Assembly: GCA_018714385.1 (NCBI GenBank)
Contig: DVNL01000004.1
Span: 56,215 to 120,214 of the forward strand
From: Candidatus Enterosoma merdigallinarum
GTDB lineage: Bacteria; Bacillota_I; Bacilli_A; RFN20; CAG-288
Length of the DNA: 64,000 bases
Reading direction: 5' to 3'
The notes under the pieces were generated by a model, which saw only the letters and a list, made by a program, of their open reading frames with translations, ran no database searches and had not been told where the DNA came from. This document shows positions 1 through 9,279 of this stretch, piece after piece (position 1 is the first letter of the stretch; each line of letters begins with the position of its first letter). The position numbers and the translations under genes were made by a program.

Positions 1-1203
1 TCCTCCCACTCCCCCAACGGAATCTTCACCAAGGAGAAGGACATCATGGACGTCTGGTTCGACTCCGGCTCTTCTTTCCTGGGCTCCGGGATCGCCTTGG
101 GCCATCCCTTCCCCGCCGATGTCTATCTGGAAGGCAACGACCAATACCGCGGCTGGTACAACTCCTCGATGATCCTTTCCGTCGCCACCCGCGGCGAGAG
201 ACCCTACGACAGGATCATCACCCACGGCTTTTTGGTCGACCAGAACGGCGAGAAGTTCTCCAAGAGCAAGAAGAACGGCATTGATCCGGAGACCATCTGC
301 CAAAACTTCGGCGCCGACATTTTGCGCCTGTGGACGACGACGATCGACTATTCGACCGCCGAGATCAAGCTCTCCAAGGAGCTCCTCAAGATCGTCGGGG
401 ACGAATATCGCAAGATCCGCAACACCTTCAAGTTCATGCTCACCAACCTTCTCGACGACGACGAAGGCCACGCCTTCGATCCTTCCTATGTCCCGACGGA
501 TCTCTCCTTTGTCGACTCCTTGATGCTCAACAGGCTCAAGGAAGTCCTCAAGGACATGGAGAAGGCCTATCTCGGATATGACTTCTCCAAGGCCTGCGAT
601 GCCCTCACCAACTTCCTCATCAATGACCTTTCCTCCTTCTATCTCGACTTCAGCAAGGACACGCTCTATTGCGAGAAAAAGGATTCCAAGGCGAGGCGGG
701 ATTGCCAATACGTCCTCTACCGGACCGTCACCGCCTTGGCTATCGCCCTCTCTCCCATCCTTCCCTTCACCTGCGAGGAGATCTACGATGCCATCGACAA
801 GAGGGCCAAGAAAGAAAGTGTCGCCCTAGAAGATTATCCTGACCTCGGCGAGGTCGATGCCGCCCTTGGCGAAGACTATCGACTCCTTCTGGAATTGAGA
901 AGCCATGTCAACGCGATCCTCGAGCCCGTCCGCAAGGAAGGGACGATCGGTTCCTCCAGCGAAGCCAAGGTGTTCTACGCCCCTGTCTCCAAGGCAGAAA
1001 AGGACCTGATCGAGAAGATCGGCATCCGGGATGTCTGCAAGGTCCTCATCGTTTCCGGCTTCGAGCTTGGCGAGGAAAGCCGCGCCGTGAAGCATCCTGG
1101 TGTGCGTTGCGACAGATGCTGGAACTATTTCGATGATTGCGTCGAAAAGGACGGCAATCATCTCTGCCCGCGTTGCCTCAAGGCGATCGCGGACGAGGAG
1201 TAG
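1..1203 (+). CDS. ileS: Isoleucyl-tRNA synthetase, C-terminal part (5' end outside window)
   Basis: Frame open from base 1; DVWFDSGSS, DQYRGWYNSS, KFSKSKKNGIDP (KMSKS-like) and C-terminal zinc motif CDRCWNYF...CPRC. Confidence 0.96.
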   Translation, partial: SSHSPNGIFTKEKDIMDVWFDSGSSFLGSGIALGHPFPADVYLEGNDQYRGWYNSSMILSVATRGERPYDRIITHGFLVDQNGEKFSKSKKNGIDPETICQNFGADILRLWTTTIDYSTAEIKLSKELLKIVGDEYRKIRNTFKFMLTNLLDDDEGHAFDPSYVPTDLSFVDSLMLNRLKEVLKDMEKAYLGYDFSKACDALTNFLINDLSSFYLDFSKDTLYCEKKDSKARRDCQYVLYRTVTALAIALSPILPFTCEEIYDAIDKRAKKESVALEDYPDLGEVDAALGEDYRLLLELRSHVNAILEPVRKEGTIGSSSEAKVFYAPVSKAEKDLIEKIGIRDVCKVLIVSGFELGEESRAVKHPGVRCDRCWNYFDDCVEKDGNHLCPRCLKAIADEE

Positions 1204-1206
1204 AGC

Positions 1207-1869
1207 GTGAAATTCCTTGCGACTTTGAAAAAAGGCTTCCGCGAGAATCTGGAGAGAGAGCATATCGCGCTCTTCTTCGCCCTCCTTGGCATCCTTCTCT
1301 GGCTTCTCATATTCGACATCCTCTCCAAGTATTTCGCCTTCCAGAACCTTTCCGCCATTCCCGGAAAGGCCGTCATGGATGCCATCCCGGGACTCTTCAA
1401 CTTCGTCCTGGTCGGAAACAAGGGGGCGGCCTGGGGAGCCTTGAGGGACCAGAAATGGCTTCTGACCATGGTCTCTCTTCTTGCAGGGACGGGCGTCCTT
1501 GCTTTCTATCTCTTCCGTTTCGCCAGGATCAAGCGAGTCGTCTCCGTCAGCCTGATACTGATCGTCGCCGGCGCCTACGGGAACCTGATCGACCGCATCG
1601 GCTATTGGGCGCAGCTTGGCATCTACAAGGACGGCGTCGTCGACTTCCTCCAGTTCGCCTTCTGGGAGAGCTTCCCCGTGTTCAACCTGGCCGACAGCTA
1701 TCTGGTCGTCGGCATCGCGATCCTGATCGTCTATTACCTCGTCGTCCTGATCCGGGAAGCCATCGCGAAGAACAAGGGGACGACGTCGGGAGACGGAAAC
1801 GAGGAGGATCTCTCCCAATTGGTCAAGAAGACTCTCAACAAGGAGGACGATGATGGAAAGAACGTTTGA
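1207..1869 (+). CDS. lspA: Lipoprotein signal peptidase (signal peptidase II), GTG start
   Basis: Four TM segments, GNLIDRIGYW and FNLADSYLVVG catalytic Asp motifs; directly follows ileS. Confidence 0.93.
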   Translation: MKFLATLKKGFRENLEREHIALFFALLGILLWLLIFDILSKYFAFQNLSAIPGKAVMDAIPGLFNFVLVGNKGAAWGALRDQKWLLTMVSLLAGTGVLAFYLFRFARIKRVVSVSLILIVAGAYGNLIDRIGYWAQLGIYKDGVVDFLQFAFWESFPVFNLADSYLVVGIAILIVYYLVVLIREAIAKNKGTTSGDGNEEDLSQLVKKTLNKEDDDGKNV

Positions 1870-2767
1870 GAACACCGAGAAAGGACGCCTCGACGTCCTC
1901 CTGGCCAAGGCTTTAGGCATTTCCAGAAGCCAGGCCGGCAAGGCTATCCGCAACGGCGAAGTCCTCATCGACGGCAAGGAGGAGAAACATGCCTCCTATC
2001 CTCTCCAGGGCGGGGAGAAGATCGCCTATTTTCCAAAAGAGAAGGAAGAGAAGGGCTTTGCCCTTCCCGGGGACGACTATCGTCTGGATTTCCTTTTCAA
2101 GGACGAAGACGTCGCTGTGGTCGACAAGCCCAGAGGCATGGTTGTCCATCCCGCCCCCGGCCATCATGACGACACCCTGGTGAACTACCTGTTCAAGGAA
2201 GGAAAGGATTTCTCCTTCGATGTCGAGGATGTGCAAAACGTCCGCCCCGGCATCGTCCACCGCATCGACAAGGACACCTCCGGCCTCCTTGCCGTCGCCA
2301 TGAACGAAAGGAGCCAGGCCGCCCTCCAGAAGGAGATCCGCGACCATGAGTTCCACAGGCACTACCTCGCCCTCTGCGAGGGACGGATCCGCGACAGGCT
2401 CTTCCGGGTCGATGCCCCGCTCACGAAACCTAACCACAGCCAGAGGAAGGCCCTTGTCGATCCCGTCAAGGGAAGGGAGGCGGTGACCCACTTCGTCACC
2501 CTTTCCGCCAACGACAGGGCCTCCCTCCTTCTCTGCCGCCTCGACACGGGAAGGACGCACCAGATCCGTGCCCACCTGGCCTATATCGGCCATCCTCTTA
2601 TCGGGGACGACCTCTATTCGAAGAAGCACTACCAGGTCGCCTCGAAGGGTCAGTGCCTCCATGCCTTCTTCCTTTCCTTCATCCATCCGGAAAGCCTCAA
2701 GCGGATGGCTTTCTATGCTCCGCTTGACGAGTACATGAAGGCGATGATCCGATACTTCTTTGGCTGA
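1853..2767 (+). CDS. RluD-family pseudouridine synthase with S4 domain
   Basis: S4-like N-terminus, HRIDKDTSG catalytic motif, GRTHQIRAHL; AAGGAGG RBS; alternative ATG at 1850; overlaps lspA end. Confidence 0.92.
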   Translation: MERTFENTEKGRLDVLLAKALGISRSQAGKAIRNGEVLIDGKEEKHASYPLQGGEKIAYFPKEKEEKGFALPGDDYRLDFLFKDEDVAVVDKPRGMVVHPAPGHHDDTLVNYLFKEGKDFSFDVEDVQNVRPGIVHRIDKDTSGLLAVAMNERSQAALQKEIRDHEFHRHYLALCEGRIRDRLFRVDAPLTKPNHSQRKALVDPVKGREAVTHFVTLSANDRASLLLCRLDTGRTHQIRAHLAYIGHPLIGDDLYSKKHYQVASKGQCLHAFFLSFIHPESLKRMAFYAPLDEYMKAMIRYFFG

Positions 2768-2776
2768 AGAAACGAA

Positions 2777-2823
2777 AAAAGGTTGTCTGTCCCAAGCCAG
2801 GCTTGTCTCAGGCAACCTTTTCC
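2777..2823. terminator. Bidirectional rho-independent terminator
   Basis: AAAAAAGGTTGTCTG ... CAGGCAACCTTTTCCTTTT stem with A/T tracts on both sides, between convergent genes. Confidence 0.75.
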
Positions 2824-3200
2824 TTTTCCGTGCCGTCGGTCTCCACATCCTCGACGATCTCGATCTTGCTGACGTTGTTGAGCTTTGGCGGATACTCCAG
2901 ACTCACCGTCCCGTCGTAGGTGATGCGGAGCGTGTCGCCGTCCTTGATCTCGGAGAGGTCGACCTCCGCCTTCTTCCTGTAGGCGTGCGTGTTTTCCTTG
3001 TCCATGTCGAAGGTGTAGAGATAGTCCTCCGTCCCCGTGGCATTGACCGACAGGGTGAAGAGGTTGTTGATGTTCTGGTACTTCCCCTCGATCATGTACT
3101 CGTTGGATTTCTCGATCTCCAGGTTGTGTATCCCTTCTCCCTCCTGCTCCTTGCCGAAGCCCGAGACGAGGCTCAGGGCCGCGAAAAGAAAGGTTTTCAT
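2808..3200 (-). CDS. Small hypothetical secreted protein
   Basis: 130-aa ORF with short hydrophobic N-terminus and beta-rich body; RBS-like GAGGTGAGGGG upstream; 3' end lies inside terminator stem. Confidence 0.6.
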   Translation of the reverse strand: MKTFLFAALSLVSGFGKEQEGEGIHNLEIEKSNEYMIEGKYQNINNLFTLSVNATGTEDYLYTFDMDKENTHAYRKKAEVDLSEIKDGDTLRITYDGTVSLEYPPKLNNVSKIEIVEDVETDGTEKEKVA

Positions 3201-3236
3201 CCCCTCACCTCCATTCTAGAGAATTATAAAGCACAC

Positions 3237-4160
3237 TCAGGCTTTTTTGTAGTTTCGGAAGAACTTTTTCACGTGGAAGGCCACCTTCTTCTCTCCCCAC
3301 TCCTTGACAAGGATCGCATAGGTCTTGTCCACAAGGGCCCCTGCCCCTTTCGGGATCTTGGCCTGGAGGTCTTCTTCCATCGCGTCCCATTCCTTGAGGA
3401 AGAGATAGCGCGCGATGACCGAGCTGAGGGCGACGGAGGGGAAGAAGGTCTCCCCCCGGGTCCGGAAGTAGAGGGGATTGGAGACGATGTCCCTTCCGAC
3501 GTGCTTCCGGTAGAGCTCCTCGCTCTCGAACTGGTCGACGTAGATCAGGCAGTCCTCGTCGATGCCGTAGCGGTCGATGAGCCTTTCCTGGGCAAGATTG
3601 TGGCATTTGGCCATCACCTTGTGGATGTTCATCCCTTGCTCCACAAGGCGGCTGAGCTTGTCCGGGGAGACGAGGACGGAATAGCAGTGCGATCTTTTCA
3701 TGAGCGTCGGAGCGATCTCGCGGATGTATTCGTCGTCGAGCTTCTTGGAATCGTTCACCCCCATTTTCGCAAGGAAGGGGATGTCCTTCTCCAGGACATG
3801 GCTAGCGACGACAATGAGGGGGCCGAAGAAATCCCCAACGCCGACCTCGTCGCTCCCGATTTGCCTGGAGAGGTCGTCCCAGCCTTCCTGGACTTCCTTT
3901 CGCTCGGGATGGGAGGCCTCTTCCCTTGTCACGGTGACGTCCTTGGAGAACTGGAGGGCCTCGTCGATAGCCTCCTCCCCGCCGGAAAAGACGACCGAAT
4001 AGATTTCCTTCCGGTTCCGGTAGGCGGCGATATGGACCTTGCCTCTCTGGCATTGGAAATAGTCGTAGGGACGCTCTGTCGAGTCGATCTCCTCGGCCTT
4101 GTAGAAATCCTTGATCTCCTCGGCCTTGGCCAGGTCGACCTTTATCTTTGCGTAAACCAA
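3237..4160 (-). CDS. rnhC: Ribonuclease HIII, TTG start
   Basis: GSDEVGVGDFFGPLIVVA (RNase H2/H3 active site), GVNDSKKLDD, YVDQFES; GAGGT upstream of TTG at 4160; the listed ORF start at 4403 is too far upstream. Confidence 0.88.
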   Translation of the reverse strand: MVYAKIKVDLAKAEEIKDFYKAEEIDSTERPYDYFQCQRGKVHIAAYRNRKEIYSVVFSGGEEAIDEALQFSKDVTVTREEASHPERKEVQEGWDDLSRQIGSDEVGVGDFFGPLIVVASHVLEKDIPFLAKMGVNDSKKLDDEYIREIAPTLMKRSHCYSVLVSPDKLSRLVEQGMNIHKVMAKCHNLAQERLIDRYGIDEDCLIYVDQFESEELYRKHVGRDIVSNPLYFRTRGETFFPSVALSSVIARYLFLKEWDAMEEDLQAKIPKGAGALVDKTYAILVKEWGEKKVAFHVKKFFRNYKKA

Positions 4161-4229
4161 TGCGATGACCTCATATGCAAAAATATAGCACAGATATGCT
4201 TCCTCTTGTTGTGTTAAAATCAGTTGTCT

Positions 4230-6557
4230 ATGGAAGATACCAAACTGCTGGAAGAGATACAGGCCATCGTCTCCCTGCTTTCCGTCCATTTCGCCACGGA
4301 AGGGATGCGGAAGTCCTTCGCCTACGAAACCATGAAGGCAAAGGATGCCGACGCTCTTTTTGCGATGCATGAATATCTCCGCGAATGCGACAAGCTCCTC
4401 CACGAGGGGAAGAAGCCTCCCCTGCCTGCCTTGATGGACATGGCGAAGACATTCGGCGACCTCAAGCGCGGGATGGCCTTGGACGTCGAGTCCCTCTCTG
4501 CCGTCATGGATCTCCTCAAGGCATCCAAGACGATCCGCACGATGCTCGAGGAGAGACGAGACTGCGAAAGGCTTTTTGAGGAAAGCTATCTTCTCGATCC
4601 TCTGGAAAGTCTCGAACGGGAGCTGGAGAGAGCGATCGCCCCGGACATGACGATCGCCGATACTGCCTCGGCCAAGCTCCGGGAGACCCGCCAGGAGATC
4701 GCCAGGACCAAGAAGAGCCTAGATGGGGCGATGCTTTCCTGTCTTAGTCGCTATGGCCGCTATCTTTCGAGCGATTCCGTTACCTTGAAAGGCGGGGACG
4801 AAGCCCTCCCGGTCAAGTTGGCCGACAAGGGAAACGTCCGCGGCAGCATCGTCGGCTATTCCGCCACGCGCGAGACCGTCTATATGGTCCCCTACGAGGT
4901 CCTGGACATGCGCAATCGCCTCGTCGCCCTGAAGCAGGAAGAGAGTGAGGAAATCCTCCGGATTCTCTCCGACTTGTCTTGGCGCTGCTCCAAGGAGTTG
5001 GACAAGATCGTCCGCGATTACGAGGTCGTTCAACGTTTGGATCGTTATTTCGGCTCAGCCTCCTTCGGTCAGTCCTACGATGGTTCGATCGCCGAACTTT
5101 CGGACGACGAGCTCACTCTTTCTTCCTTTTTCCATCCTTTGCTAAAGGCGGAAAAGGTCGTCAACAACTTTTTATCGTTAGGAAAAGACAAACCGCGAAT
5201 TCTCCTCATCGCCGGGCCCAATGCCGGTGGAAAGTCGGTCTTGATTCGCGCTGTCGGCCTAGCCGTCTTGATGGACCGCATGGGCCTTTTCGTCCCGGCC
5301 CATGAAGGGGCCAGGATTCCTTTCTTGGATCATGTCTATTATCTGGGCGGAGACAACCAGTCGGTCCTCGACAATCTCTCCACCTTCTCGAGCCATCTGC
5401 TTGGCATCAAAGAGATCGCCTTGAAGGCGACGAAAGATTCCCTCGTCATCATCGACGAGGTCGGAGAAGGCACCTCGCCGAAGGATGGCGAGGCTCTCGG
5501 CGTGAGCCTCTTGAAGTATTTCGAGAAGCTTTCTTCCTTTACCTTGCTCACCTCCCACTTCGACGGCGTCAAGAACTATGCGATGGAAGACGAGAAAGTC
5601 CTCTCGGGCGCGATGGAGTTCCGCAAGGAGACTCTCTCGCCGACCTATCGTCTCCTCCTCGGGACGACGGGCAACTCCTATGGTCTTCTTCTCGCCGAGA
5701 AGATGGGTCTTCCCGAAGCGATCCTCAAGGAGGCCAAGAACTATCAGGCCTCCCTTTCCACCCGGGACCTCGATTCCCTGATGGAAAAGGTGGCGGAGGA
5801 AAAGAACGAGCTCGATAGGAAACTCCAGGCCTTGGAGAGCCGGAAGAGGGAACTCGACCGTCTCGTCAAGAAAAGGCAGGAGCAGATCCAGGCCATCAAC
5901 GAAGAAAAGGGCAACATCCACCGCAAGGCCAAGGAGAAGATCGACCGTCTCGTCGAGAAACGCATCCAGGAAATCGACCAGGCCTTCCGCAGCCAGGGAA
6001 ATCCCTCGACCTTCTCGGAAGTGAGCAAGGCCAAGGGCGAGCTCAACAAGATCCTCCGGGAAGAGATCCCTGCTCCCGTGGCGGCAAAGCCTGTGGTGAA
6101 AGTCCCCGAACTGAAAAAAGGAGACGAGGTGATAGACGAGGACAACCGCAAGGGCATCGTCGTGGACGTCAAGAAGAACGAGTGCACCGTCGACTATGAC
6201 GGCTTGAAGATTCGCCGGAAGATAGTGGGTCTCTCTCTTGCCCCGAGCCGACCTGTCCCGGTCAAGAAGAAGGTCTACGTCGATTCCGTCCATCTCGATC
6301 TCCTTCCCTCCAGGGGCATGGAGCTCAACATCATCGGACTCCATGTCGATGAGGCGATGAGGGAAGTCGTCTCCTTCCTCGATTCGTCCAGGCTCCGCCG
6401 GTTCGGCCATGTCCGGATCATCCACGGAGCGGGGACGTTCGCACTCAAGAACGCGGTATGGAAATATCTCCATAACCATCCGGAATTCGTCAAGTCCTAT
6501 CGGCTCGGCCAGGAAGGGGAGGGAGGCCTTGGGGCCACCGTGGTGGAGCTGAAATGA
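4230..6557 (+). CDS. mutS2: MutS2 (ATPase with C-terminal Smr-like domain)
   Basis: Walker A GPNAGGKSVLIRAVG, DEVGEGTSPKDGEALG, STFSSHL, C-terminal Smr-like domain HGAGTFALKNAVWKYL. Confidence 0.93.
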   Translation: MEDTKLLEEIQAIVSLLSVHFATEGMRKSFAYETMKAKDADALFAMHEYLRECDKLLHEGKKPPLPALMDMAKTFGDLKRGMALDVESLSAVMDLLKASKTIRTMLEERRDCERLFEESYLLDPLESLERELERAIAPDMTIADTASAKLRETRQEIARTKKSLDGAMLSCLSRYGRYLSSDSVTLKGGDEALPVKLADKGNVRGSIVGYSATRETVYMVPYEVLDMRNRLVALKQEESEEILRILSDLSWRCSKELDKIVRDYEVVQRLDRYFGSASFGQSYDGSIAELSDDELTLSSFFHPLLKAEKVVNNFLSLGKDKPRILLIAGPNAGGKSVLIRAVGLAVLMDRMGLFVPAHEGARIPFLDHVYYLGGDNQSVLDNLSTFSSHLLGIKEIALKATKDSLVIIDEVGEGTSPKDGEALGVSLLKYFEKLSSFTLLTSHFDGVKNYAMEDEKVLSGAMEFRKETLSPTYRLLLGTTGNSYGLLLAEKMGLPEAILKEAKNYQASLSTRDLDSLMEKVAEEKNELDRKLQALESRKRELDRLVKKRQEQIQAINEEKGNIHRKAKEKIDRLVEKRIQEIDQAFRSQGNPSTFSEVSKAKGELNKILREEIPAPVAAKPVVKVPELKKGDEVIDEDNRKGIVVDVKKNECTVDYDGLKIRRKIVGLSLAPSRPVPVKKKVYVDSVHLDLLPSRGMELNIIGLHVDEAMREVVSFLDSSRLRRFGHVRIIHGAGTFALKNAVWKYLHNHPEFVKSYRLGQEGEGGLGATVVELK

Positions 6558-8368
6558 ACTACCTCGACATCCCGGTCCTGCGGGAGAAGATCGCCCTCCT
6601 TCCCGACAAGCCGGGCTCCTATCAGATGAAGGACGGGGCGGGGACGATTATCTACGTCGGCAAGGCGAAAAGCCTTCTCAAGCGCGTCAAGCAGTATTTC
6701 ACGAGGCCCCAAAGGGGCAAGGTCATGCGCATGGTGATGGAGATACGGGATTTCGATATCATCGAGACGGAGACCGAGAAGGAGGCCCTCCTCTTGGAGA
6801 TATCTCTCATCCACCGCTACTATCCCAAATACAACATCATGCTCATGGACGACAGGATGTATCCCTATATTGCCTTGAAGAAGGAGGGAGATCCCTATCT
6901 CAAGATCGCACGCTCGGACAGGGAGAAAGGCTATTATTTCTTTGGCCCCTATCCCAACAGCTCCATGGCTTACCGGATCATCGACCTCCTCAACAAGATC
7001 TATCCGCTCCGAAAATGCAAGAATATCCCGTCAAAGCCTTGTCTCTATTACCATCTCGGGCAGTGCCTTGCCCCTTGTATCCGCAAGATCCCGGATGCGG
7101 AGTACCGGAACATGGTCGACGGGATCGTCCGATTCCTCAAGGGGGACAAGAAGGATGTCGAAAGCCGACTTAGGGCTGAGATGAGACGCCATAGCGAGAA
7201 CCTGGAATTCGAAAAGGCGAAGGAAGTCAAGGACGTGCTCGATGCGATCGAGAACATCACCTCGCGCCAAAAGGTCATGTTCGAGGATCACGTCGACAGG
7301 GACGTTGTCTCCTATGCCATACGAGAAGGCTATATCTGCGTGGTGTTTCTTCTTTACAGAAAGGGAGTGCTTCTCGGAAAGAATTCGTATGTCGAGGAAT
7401 TGGAAGACGATGTCGACTCCTTTTTGGAAAGCATCATCGTTCAGTTCTATGACCGGCATCCCCACCCCAAGGAACTCATCGTCCCCAGCCCTTCCATGAC
7501 TGAGGTCCTCACCTCCGCCCTGGGCTTTTCCTGCACTTCGCCTAGCCGGGGGAAAAGGAAAGATCTTCTTTCTCTCGCTCTTGAGAACGCTAGGCAGATG
7601 CTCGATGAGCACTTCCAGACGGCAAGGCTCACGGATGACGTCCTCAAGCTTCTTGAGGAGCTTCAAGACAAGCTCTCCCTGAAGAAGACGCCTCTCGACA
7701 TCGAACTTTACGACAATTCCCATACGCAGGGATACGAATGCGTCGGTGCGATGGTGAAGTACGTCAACGGCGTGAAGGCGCCGCAGCTCTATCGGAAGTA
7801 TCGCATCCGTCAGGAGAACAAGGCCGATGACCTTGCCTCCATGAGAGAGGTGCTCACGCGCCGTTTCCGTAGGCTCAAGGAGGAAGGCGGCAAGCTTCCC
7901 GACCTGCTCCTCGTCGACGGCGGCATCAACCAGTGCAACGTCGCCCTGGAGGCCAAGGCGGAAGTCGGAATCGACATTCCTGTCGCCGGCCTTGCCAAGA
8001 ACGATCGGCACGAGACGGACACGCTCCTCAATGCCGACACGGGCGAGGAGATTCCCCTGGACAGGAACAGTCCTCTCTTCTTCCTTCTGATGCGGATGCA
8101 GGACGAGGTCCATCGCTATGCCATCACCTTCCACCGCTCGCTCAGGGCCAAGGACAAGTTCAAGACCCTCTACGATGACATCCCCGGAATCGGGAAGAAG
8201 AGGAAGGGGGTCCTTCTCTCCCTCTACCCCACGATCGATTCTCTCAAAGGGGTCGGCCTGAAGGAGCTCAGCCAGGTCGTCCCGGAAGAGACAGCCGAGG
8301 CCATATTGGCGAAAAGAGACGCTTTCTTCGCCGTCCCGGAAAGGAAGAAAGATGATGACAAACGCTAA
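6554..8368 (+). CDS. uvrC: Excinuclease ABC subunit C
   Basis: GIY-YIG N-terminus (PGSYQMKDGAGTIIYVGKAKSLLKRVKQYF), UvrB-binding motif, LLLVDGGINQCNVA, C-terminal helix-hairpin-helix. Confidence 0.96.
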   Translation: MNYLDIPVLREKIALLPDKPGSYQMKDGAGTIIYVGKAKSLLKRVKQYFTRPQRGKVMRMVMEIRDFDIIETETEKEALLLEISLIHRYYPKYNIMLMDDRMYPYIALKKEGDPYLKIARSDREKGYYFFGPYPNSSMAYRIIDLLNKIYPLRKCKNIPSKPCLYYHLGQCLAPCIRKIPDAEYRNMVDGIVRFLKGDKKDVESRLRAEMRRHSENLEFEKAKEVKDVLDAIENITSRQKVMFEDHVDRDVVSYAIREGYICVVFLLYRKGVLLGKNSYVEELEDDVDSFLESIIVQFYDRHPHPKELIVPSPSMTEVLTSALGFSCTSPSRGKRKDLLSLALENARQMLDEHFQTARLTDDVLKLLEELQDKLSLKKTPLDIELYDNSHTQGYECVGAMVKYVNGVKAPQLYRKYRIRQENKADDLASMREVLTRRFRRLKEEGGKLPDLLLVDGGINQCNVALEAKAEVGIDIPVAGLAKNDRHETDTLLNADTGEEIPLDRNSPLFFLLMRMQDEVHRYAITFHRSLRAKDKFKTLYDDIPGIGKKRKGVLLSLYPTIDSLKGVGLKELSQVVPEETAEAILAKRDAFFAVPERKKDDDKR

Positions 8369-8930
8369 GACGAAATACCTGACGATCGTTCTTCTCCTTC
8401 TTTTCCCGCCTTTGCTTTTGGGCCTTCTTGCCGCCGGAAGCAGCCAATACGACCTTCTTTCGTCCGTCAGCGACATGGAAGGGGAGCTTCTTCCTCTCCT
8501 GGCGAGCTTCGCAACGATCTTTGAGATCATCCTTCTTGTCCTTCTCTTTCTTCTCGGCGTCCTGCTGCTCCTTGCCATCCGGCCCTACAGCTATCGATTC
8601 CTTTGCCGGCTTTCCGGCATCGTTGTCTCCATGACTTTTCTCCTCTCGCTCCTCGCCCTTGTCTCGCTTGCCCTCTTTGGCTTCGTCGGGGCCGGCAATG
8701 TCGTCTGCTTCGTCTTCTTCTTTCTGTTCCTTGCCGGGTATTGGACGGCAGACATCCTCTTTGTCGAGCTTCCGGCGAAGAATCTTTTGGATGATGGGAA
8801 GAAGAGGAAGGATGAAAAGAGAAGAGCCATCCGGAAAAGGATCGAAAGGCTTCGCGAGGAAGGGCGGATCGATTCCGAAACCGCCTCTTCCCTGCTCTCG
8901 GAACTGGACGGAAAGGACGAGACGGAGTAA
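8352..8930 (+). CDS. Hypothetical membrane protein with charged C-terminal tail
   Basis: Four or so hydrophobic segments followed by IRKRIERLREEGRIDSETASSLLSELD (SHOCT-like tail); overlaps uvrC end. Confidence 0.65.
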   Translation: MMTNAKTKYLTIVLLLLFPPLLLGLLAAGSSQYDLLSSVSDMEGELLPLLASFATIFEIILLVLLFLLGVLLLLAIRPYSYRFLCRLSGIVVSMTFLLSLLALVSLALFGFVGAGNVVCFVFFFLFLAGYWTADILFVELPAKNLLDDGKKRKDEKRRAIRKRIERLREEGRIDSETASSLLSELDGKDETE

Positions 8931-8954
8931 TTGGCGGGAAAGAAAAACTCTTTC

Positions 8955-8983
8955 TTGAAATGCGACTTCTTCCGCCGTATAAT
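8955..8983 (+). promoter_or_regulatory. Sigma-70-type promoter for tRNA-Pro
   Basis: TTGAAA-N17-TATAAT, 25 nt upstream of tRNA 5' end. Confidence 0.8.
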
Positions 8984-9007
8984 TTTCTAGCCTATGAAGT
9001 AGGCGAT

Positions 9008-9084
9008 CGGGACATAGCGCAGCTTGGTAGCGCACTTCCTTGGGGTGGAAGGGGTCATGAGTTCAAATCTCATTGTTCCGACCA
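9008..9084 (+). tRNA. tRNA-Pro, anticodon GGG, encoded CCA
   Basis: Cloverleaf by hand: acceptor CGGGACA/TGTTCCG, D-stem GCGC/GCGC, anticodon stem CTTCC/GGAAG with loop TTGGGGT, T-arm ATGAG-TTCAAAT-CTCAT, ACCA end. Confidence 0.95.
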
Positions 9085-9091
9085 TTTAGCT

Positions 9092-9119
9092 AAAAAAGCC
9101 CTAAATCAAGGGCTTTTTT
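9092..9119. terminator. Rho-independent terminator after tRNA
   Basis: AAAAAAGCCCTAAATCAAGGGCTTTTTT. Confidence 0.9.
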
Positions 9120-9279
9120 CTTGCCGTGGGCTAATTTTATGTAAAATTGACATTCCTAGCCAAGGAGTCGAATAGGGATTGGAAGCGCTTATCGGCATGG
9201 CTTCCATCGTAATGCGTCAGCAATTCGGATAGAATAAGATGCAAGTAATTTTATTAATAAGAAAGTAGGAGTTGAAAAC

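Noticed and set aside
1137-1853. 238-aa plus-strand ORF overlapping lspA in another frame
   Set aside because: Arg/Pro/Gly-rich out-of-frame translation; lspA occupies the region in the coding frame.
9008-9084. tRNA-Pro as an integration site for the accessory island
   Set aside because: The island is 32 kb away and no repeat of the tRNA 3' end was noticed at its borders.
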